From Betaproteobacteria bacterium (lineage in GTDB: Bacteria; Pseudomonadota; Gammaproteobacteria; Burkholderiales; SG8-41): a stretch of DNA of 5,018 bases. Below the pieces are notes generated by a model. That model had not been told where the DNA came from, did not search any database, and saw only the letters and a list, made by a program, of their open reading frames with translations. This document shows, one piece after another, positions 1-5,018 of the stretch. Position 1 is the stretch's first letter. Each line of letters opens with the position of its first letter. The DNA is taken from contig JAOUIN010000178.1 of the NCBI GenBank assembly GCA_029883965.1, positions 1 through 5,018 of the forward strand. The letters run 5' to 3'. The position numbers and the translations under genes were made by a program.

Positions 1-1626
<1,626 letters not shown>

Positions 1627-1645
1627 TGATGCAGGAAACGTCTGG

Positions 1646-1687
1646 AATAAAAACAACACGGCCCCGCAGGTTGCCCGCGGGGCCGTG
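1646..1687 (-). terminator. Rho-independent terminator downstream of the first Bug gene
   Basis: A perfect 11-bp stem, CACGGCCCCGC (1657-1667) against GCGGGGCCGTG (1677-1687), encloses a 9-nt loop. Read on the minus strand it is followed by TTGTTTTTATT (1656-1646), a typical U-tract. The plus-strand side has no T-run after the stem, so it should act on minus-strand transcription only. It begins 30 nt past the stop codon of the Bug gene at 1718 and ends 19 nt before the ABC-F start codon. It therefore separates two genes pointing the same way and also lies in any leader of the ABC-F gene that starts upstream. Confidence 0.88.
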
Positions 1688-1696
1688 GGTGGTGCG

Positions 1697-1725
1697 ATTG
1701 TAACGTGCGGCGGCTGATCAGTCGG
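1697..1725 (-). promoter_or_regulatory. Candidate sigma-70 promoter for the ABC-F gene
   Basis: On the minus strand TACAAT (1702-1697) matches the -10 consensus at five of six positions. It is preceded, after a 17-bp spacer, by CCGACT (1725-1720), a poor -35 box with three of six matches. The -35 overlaps the stop codon region of the upstream Bug gene. It is the best promoter-like sequence I see between the two genes, since the 19 nt between the terminator and the ATG are too short for a promoter. If real, transcripts would start before the hairpin at 1657-1687. The assignment rests on sequence likeness alone and is weak. Confidence 0.25.
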
Positions 1726-2674
1726 CGGTCACCTTGGCCGCCTTGACGACTTCTCCCCATTCGACGACTTCGCGTTTGAGCAGTTCGCCGAAGGCCTCGG
1801 GCGTACCGCCTGCGGGCTCGAGGCCGTCCTGCGCGATGCGTTTTGCAAACTCCGGATCCTTCACCGCCTTGTTGATCTCGCTGTTGAGCTTGTCGATGAT
1901 CGCCTTCGGTGTGCCTTTGGGCGCGATGACACCGTGCCAGTTGTTGACCTGGTACTTGTAGCCCGACTCCATCACGGTCGGCAGCTCGGGCAGCGCAGGC
2001 AGGCGTTTGGGTGAGGACACTGCCAGACCGCGCAGGCGGCCGTTCTGCATGTGTCCGATGACCGCCGATACCGCGGCGACCATCATCTGCGTGTTGCCGG
2101 CGATGGTGTCGATAACGCCGGGACCGGTTCCTTTGTAAGGGATGTGCGTAATTTTGATGCCGGTGCGCATCGCGAACAGTTCGGAGGCGAGGTGGGTAAT
2201 GCCGCCGTTGCCGGTGCTGGCGTAGTTGAGTTGTCCGGGTTTTGATTTGGCGAGAGCCACCAGTTGCTTGACGTCCTTCACCGGCAGCGACGGATGCACG
2301 GTAATCACGTAAGGCCCGTTTTCCGTCTGTACTACCGGGACCATGTCATTCAACGGATCGTACTTGAGGTTTTTGTAGAGGCTGGGTGAAGTCGTGTAAC
2401 TGCCGGAAATCAACAGCAGCGTGTAGCCGTCGGGCGGCGACTTGAGCGCAATCTCACTGCCCAGCGTGCTGCCTGCACCCGGACGGTTGTCGACGATGAA
2501 CTGCTGGCCCGTGGATTTGTTCAGCGGCGGCGAAATTGCGCGTGCGATGAAATCCGAGCCGCCGCCGGGTGCAAACGGCACGATGATGCGGACTGATTTG
2601 GCAGGATAGTTCTGAGCCTGTGCGATGCCGGCGAAGAGGCACAGGGCCGCTGCGGCATAACCTTGTACTTTCAT
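1718..2674 (-). CDS. TTT-family (Bug/TctC-like) periplasmic substrate-binding protein
   Basis: A 318-residue extracytoplasmic solute receptor of the tripartite tricarboxylate transporter family, which captures small carboxylates or related solutes in the periplasm. Residues 1-20 form a Sec signal peptide: basic start MK, hydrophobic core, cleavage probably after AQA at 18-20. Family motifs follow in order: YPAKSVRIIVPFAPGGGSD (23-41), VDNRPGAGS (61-69), PPDGYTLL (80-87), LNYASTGNGG (149-158) with HLASELF (161-167), HIPYKGTGP (177-185), GRLRGLAVSSPKR (212-224) and a C-terminal helix WGEVVKAAKV. The ATG at 2674 is chosen because AGGAG sits 7 nt upstream and the signal peptide begins there; the frame stays open further upstream but would run into the divergent gene. 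Length is normal for Bug proteins (about 320). No TctA or TctB membrane partner is in view, as is common for Bug genes. The ligand cannot be told from sequence. Its 3' end is followed by a clear terminator, so it is probably monocistronic. Confidence 0.95.
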   Translation of the reverse strand: MKVQGYAAAALCLFAGIAQAQNYPAKSVRIIVPFAPGGGSDFIARAISPPLNKSTGQQFIVDNRPGAGSTLGSEIALKSPPDGYTLLLISGSYTTSPSLYKNLKYDPLNDMVPVVQTENGPYVITVHPSLPVKDVKQLVALAKSKPGQLNYASTGNGGITHLASELFAMRTGIKITHIPYKGTGPGVIDTIAGNTQMMVAAVSAVIGHMQNGRLRGLAVSSPKRLPALPELPTVMESGYKYQVNNWHGVIAPKGTPKAIIDKLNSEINKAVKDPEFAKRIAQDGLEPAGGTPEAFGELLKREVVEWGEVVKAAKVTAD

Positions 2675-2680
2675 GGGCGT

Positions 2681-2687
2681 TCTCCTG
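2681..2687 (-). promoter_or_regulatory. Ribosome binding site of the minus-strand Bug gene
   Basis: On the minus strand the sequence reads CAGGAGA, then about seven bases, then ATG at 2674. This strong Shine-Dalgarno match decides the start codon against the longer open frame that continues upstream. Confidence 0.8.
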
Positions 2688-2787
2688 AAGAATGTGGTGC
2701 GTGACGAGGGCAACGGGTGCGACGGGATTCCGGGGTGCAATGGTATCTGTATTGGGGTATTCTTGGCGCACATTTCAAAAAACATTC

Positions 2788-2795
2788 GAGAGGAA
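2788..2795 (+). promoter_or_regulatory. Ribosome binding site of the plus-strand Bug gene
   Basis: GAGAGGAA lies just before ATG at 2799 and gives a good purine-rich Shine-Dalgarno match at short spacing. It supports the ATG at 2799 over the in-frame ATG at 2829, which would lose the lysine-bearing n-region of the signal peptide. Confidence 0.7.
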
Positions 2796-2798
2796 ATC

Positions 2799-3788
2799 AT
2801 GCCTATTCTTTCTGGATATCTGAAGGCCATGCCGCTGCTGCTGGTCGCGCTGGGGCTGGCCCTGCCTTTGGCGCCCGCGCAGGCGGCAGATGATGGCTAT
2901 CCGAACCGTCCGGTCCGCATCATCACGCCGGCAAATCCCGGTGGTACCACGGACTTTCTGGCCCGCATGCTGGCGGGACATCTGACCAAGATCTGGGGGC
3001 AGCAGGCGATCGTGGATAACCGGGGAAGCGCATCAGGCGTGAACGGGGCGCAGATCACCATGGAAGCTGCGCCTGACGGTTACACGCTGTTCATTCCGTA
3101 CCACCAGCACACGGTAAATGCGGCCCTTATTGCCAAGCTGCCCTACCATCCGGTCAACGACTTTACGCCGATCACGCAGATGACATCGGGCGGCCTGCTG
3201 CTGGTCGTAAACCCTTCACATCCGGCGAAAACGGCCAAGGAGTTCGTGCAGTGGGCCAAGACCACCAAGGACCCGATCAACTTCGGTTCCGCCGGTATCG
3301 GCAGCGGTGGTCATCTTGCCGGTGAACTGTTCAAGCTGATGGCGGGCGTCAAGGGCCAGCATATTCCGTACCGCGGCACCGGGCCGGCGATCATCGGCCT
3401 CATCGGCGGTGAATATCATTTTAATTTCATGGGGCTGACGGGGGCATTTGGCCAGGTGCGCGCCGGCAAACTGCGCGCCATTGCGGTAAGCGCGCCCAAG
3501 CGCCTTGAAACGGCACCGGACATCCCAGCGATGGGCGAGGTCCTGCCGGGTTTTGAGGTCGTGGGCTGGTATGGCGTGATGGGTCCGGGCAAGCTGCCCA
3601 AGCCGCTGGTGTCCAAGATTCATGCCGGAGTCGTCTCGCTGGTGAAGTCACCCGAATTCATCAAGACGATGAGCGGCCTCGGTTCTGATGCCGTCAGCAG
3701 TTCGCCGGACGAGTTCCGGCAGTTCATGCTCAATGACATGAAGAAATGGGCGGATGTTGTAAAACGCAGCGGCATCAAGGCGCGCTGA
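2799..3788 (+). CDS. TTT-family (Bug/TctC-like) periplasmic substrate-binding protein, second paralogue
   Basis: A 329-residue periplasmic solute receptor of the same family as its divergent neighbour but clearly distinct in sequence. Residues 1-29 are a Sec signal peptide: Lys9, a leucine-rich core at 11-24, likely cleavage after AQA at 27-29. Family motifs are YPNRPVRIITPANPGGTTD (34-52), VDNRGSASG (72-80), PDGYTLF (92-98), INFGSAGIGSGG (160-171) with HLAGELF (172-178), HIPYRGTGP (188-196), GKLRAIAVSAPKR (223-235) and a C-terminal WADVVKRSGI. Compared with the neighbour, the first ligand loop reads NPGGTTD in place of APGGGSD, and NRGSAS replaces the common NRPGAG, so ligand contacts probably differ. 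The gene converges on the enolase-superfamily gene and shares a terminator with it. Binding of a carboxylate-type ligand follows from the family; the actual ligand is unknown. No transporter membrane subunits are in view. Confidence 0.95.
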   Translation: MPILSGYLKAMPLLLVALGLALPLAPAQAADDGYPNRPVRIITPANPGGTTDFLARMLAGHLTKIWGQQAIVDNRGSASGVNGAQITMEAAPDGYTLFIPYHQHTVNAALIAKLPYHPVNDFTPITQMTSGGLLLVVNPSHPAKTAKEFVQWAKTTKDPINFGSAGIGSGGHLAGELFKLMAGVKGQHIPYRGTGPAIIGLIGGEYHFNFMGLTGAFGQVRAGKLRAIAVSAPKRLETAPDIPAMGEVLPGFEVVGWYGVMGPGKLPKPLVSKIHAGVVSLVKSPEFIKTMSGLGSDAVSSSPDEFRQFMLNDMKKWADVVKRSGIKAR

Positions 3789-3858
3789 TTCATCAGCAGT
3801 AATCCATCTTCGGTGATTAACCGATAGCGGCCTGCGGAAATGCGGGTGCAGTGACCCG
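3784..3858. repeat. Cluster of small inverted repeats in the convergent spacer
   Basis: Three short hairpins precede the main terminator: GCTGA/TCAGC (3784-3788 and 3793-3797), overlapping the stop codon of the plus-strand Bug gene; TCGGT/ACCGA (3810-3814 and 3820-3824); and CGGGT/ACCCG (3843-3847 and 3854-3858). Each has a 5-bp stem and a loop of 4 to 6 nt. None has a T-run, so they are not terminators by themselves. They may stabilise the 3' end of the plus-strand transcript or be chance. No small gene is seen in this spacer. Confidence 0.4.
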
Positions 3859-3860
3859 AT

Positions 3861-3892
3861 AAAAAGGGGCGGCGTGAGCCGCCCCTTTTTTA
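3861..3892. terminator. Bidirectional rho-independent terminator
   Basis: A perfect 13-bp inverted repeat with arms 3861-3873 (AAAAAGGGGCGGC) and 3878-3890 (GCCGCCCCTTTTT) around a GTGA loop. Because the G+C core is flanked by A5 on one side and T6 on the other, both strands give a stem followed by a U-tract. It ends the plus-strand Bug gene (stop at 3788) and the minus-strand enolase-superfamily gene, whose TAA (3892-3890) touches the arm, so that gene stops at the edge of its own terminator. Confidence 0.93.
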
Positions 3893-4972
3893 TTTGAACT
3901 TGACGACCTTGGGATCGAATTCCAGCCCCAGCCCCGGGCGCTGCGGTACGGATAACTGGCCGTTTTTCGGTTGCGGCACGTCGCGGAACAGGCGCGATGA
4001 CCATGGCATGTATTCAACGGTGAGCCCGTTGGGAATGGCCGATATCAGGTGCACATGAATTTCCGGCGCAAGATGGCTGACCACCGGAAGATTGAAGGCT
4101 TCGGCCATGCCTGCGATCTTGAGCCATTGCGTGATGCCGCCGGCGCGCAGCACGTCGATCATGACGATGTCGACCGAGCGTGCTTCCAGCATTTGCCGGA
4201 ACGGTGCGATGCCGTAGACGTATTCGCCGCCGGCAACCGGAGTGTCGAGTGCTTCGGCGACGCGTGCAATGCCGGCGTAATCATCGCTGGCGGTTACGTC
4301 CTCGAGCCAGAACAGCCGGAACGGATCCACCTGTTTGCCGATGGAAATCGCCTGGCGCACGTCCCAGCGCTGGTTGATGTCGCACATCAGGTCAGTTTCA
4401 TAGCCGATGGCGTCGCGGACGACGCGGATGCGCTCGATTTCCTTGACCGGGTTGGTGTCGCCCGGCAGCGCGAGCTGGGTTTTCATCTGTTTGAAGCCGC
4501 GGGTCTTGAGCAATGCTGCAGCTTTTTCGACATGAGCCAGCGGGAAGTGACGCATCAATGCGCCGCTCGCGTAAGTGTCGACGCGCGCGCGATGGCCGCC
4601 GGCAAGATTCGCCACCGGCTGGTTATGAATTTTTCCCTTGATGTCCCATAGTGCGATGTCGATCGCGGAAAGTGCCAGCGTCAGGATGCCGCCGGGTCCC
4701 GCGCTGACCGACGCATTGCGCAGTTTGGCGACGATGGCTTCAATGTGCCTGGGGTCTTCGCCGATGGTCAGCCCGGCAAAAGCTTCAACAGCGGCGAGCA
4801 GCGCCTTGTCGAGCGCGCCGCCGAAGAAAGTAAAGCCCAGTCCTTCGATGCCCTGGTCGGTGCCCAGCTTCAGAGCGACGAAGTTTTTTGAGCCGGGCGT
4901 GGTCGGGCCGTCGGCCAGCGGTTCATCATGGGGCAGGGCAACGAGGGTGGTGCTGGCGTGAGTGATTTTCAT
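3890..4972 (-). CDS. Mandelate racemase/muconate lactonizing enzyme-family protein (enolase superfamily)
   Basis: A 360-residue cytoplasmic enzyme of the enolase superfamily, which abstracts the proton next to a carboxylate using a divalent metal, giving racemisation or dehydration of hydroxy or sugar acids. Residues 1 to about 120 form the capping domain, including the specificity loop near 13-30; the rest is the TIM barrel and C-terminal segment. Metal ligands fit Asp198 (CDINQRW), Glu224 (WLED) and Glu250 (GGEY). The His-Asp dyad of the mandelate racemase subgroup fits His300 (VVSHLAPE) and Asp273 (MIDVLRAGG), with Glu320 likely near the carboxylate. The usual Lys-x-Lys reads Lys164-Thr-Gln166, so the second lysine is missing. 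The C-terminal NGQLSVPQRPGLGLEFD is typical. Length is normal. The ATG at 4972 opens with the usual MKI start, although only a weak GAGCGA precedes it. The Gln variant favours a dehydratase using His300 over a two-base racemase. The substrate is not known; the adjoining Bug gene hints at an organic acid. Confidence 0.92.
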   Translation of the reverse strand: MKITHASTTLVALPHDEPLADGPTTPGSKNFVALKLGTDQGIEGLGFTFFGGALDKALLAAVEAFAGLTIGEDPRHIEAIVAKLRNASVSAGPGGILTLALSAIDIALWDIKGKIHNQPVANLAGGHRARVDTYASGALMRHFPLAHVEKAAALLKTRGFKQMKTQLALPGDTNPVKEIERIRVVRDAIGYETDLMCDINQRWDVRQAISIGKQVDPFRLFWLEDVTASDDYAGIARVAEALDTPVAGGEYVYGIAPFRQMLEARSVDIVMIDVLRAGGITQWLKIAGMAEAFNLPVVSHLAPEIHVHLISAIPNGLTVEYMPWSSRLFRDVPQPKNGQLSVPQRPGLGLEFDPKVVKFK

Positions 4973-5018
4973 GGTCGCTCGGCAGTCGGACGGATTGGGG
5001 AATTGCGGACTCTCGCCT
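4973..5018. other. Upstream edge of the enolase-superfamily gene, nothing recognised
   Basis: This 46-bp stretch lies upstream of the minus-strand start at 4972 and runs off the window. I see no gene, no clear promoter hexamers and no strong inverted repeat. The region is too short to say whether the gene is first in its transcript or belongs to an operon continuing to the right. Confidence 0.4.

Larger units (their letters stand above)
2675..2798. promoter_or_regulatory. Divergent intergenic region between the two Bug genes
   Basis: These 124 bp must hold the start signals of both divergently transcribed Bug genes, yet no consensus promoter stands out. For the minus gene, TTGAAA (2778-2773) is a good -35 match but no fair -10 lies at 16-18 bp. 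For the plus gene, TATTCT (2758-2763) is a possible -10 with a weak -35 (GTGCAA, 2735-2740) 17 bp upstream. Three GTAT units at 2743, 2749 and 2757 lie in the middle of the region. An A/T-rich stretch (2772-2786) contrasts with the GC-rich surroundings. That this is a shared control region is inferred from the layout. Confidence 0.5.

Noticed and set aside
1706..1729. CGGCGG repeated on both sides of TGATCA around the stop codon of the first Bug gene
   Set aside because: It is a short direct repeat, not an inverted one, in GC-rich sequence and partly coding. Chance explains it.
2639..2641. Cysteine 12 in the signal peptide of the minus-strand Bug protein as a lipoprotein site
   Set aside because: The residues before it (Ala-Ala-Leu) do not fit a lipobox and it lies inside the hydrophobic core. 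An AQA signal peptidase I site follows at 18-20.
2673..2830. Longer N-termini for both Bug proteins, which would make the two divergent genes overlap
   Set aside because: The extensions precede proper signal peptides and good ribosome binding sites at 2674 and 2799, so the shorter starts are clearly better.
4049..4651. Long open frame of 200 codons on the plus strand, opposite the enolase-superfamily gene
   Set aside because: It is antisense to a gene with full family motifs. Its translation shows no recognisable domain, and open antisense frames are expected in GC-rich coding DNA.

Overview
The window is a GC-rich bacterial chromosome segment (GC judged by eye, not counted). It carries four protein genes, two clear intrinsic terminators, and no RNA genes, mobile elements or CRISPR arrays. 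Two solitary periplasmic binding proteins of the tripartite tricarboxylate transporter (TTT/Bug) family, next to an enolase-superfamily catabolic enzyme, is a pattern typical of Burkholderiales (Betaproteobacteria), where Bug genes are greatly expanded. This lineage is inferred; no single marker in the window proves it.

Layout from left to right. Positions 1-1626 (minus strand) hold a YheS-like ABC-F translation ATPase with both ATP-binding cassettes intact; its C-terminal tail runs off the left edge. A G+C-rich hairpin with a U-tract (1646-1687, minus) lies between this gene and the next one upstream. Positions 1718-2674 (minus) encode the first Bug protein. A 124-bp divergent intergenic region (2675-2798) follows. 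Positions 2799-3788 (plus) encode a second, clearly diverged Bug protein. A roughly 100-bp spacer with several small hairpins ends in a strong bidirectional terminator (3861-3892). Positions 3890-4972 (minus) encode a mandelate racemase/muconate lactonizing enzyme-family protein, with 46 bp of upstream sequence before the right edge.

How the parts may work together. The two Bug proteins would each capture an organic acid in the periplasm, and the enolase-superfamily enzyme would dehydrate or racemise an alpha-hydroxy or sugar acid in the cytoplasm. Together they suggest a small organic-acid scavenging locus. No TctA/TctB-type membrane component and no regulator lies inside the window, so the binding proteins are orphans here. 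The ABC-F gene is a housekeeping ribosome-associated ATPase and probably a neighbour only by position.

I found no convincing undescribed system. The points most worth a second look are the terminator-like hairpin 19 nt upstream of the ABC-F start, the Lys-x-Gln variant of the usual Lys-x-Lys motif in the enolase-superfamily enzyme, and the divergent pair of non-identical Bug genes.
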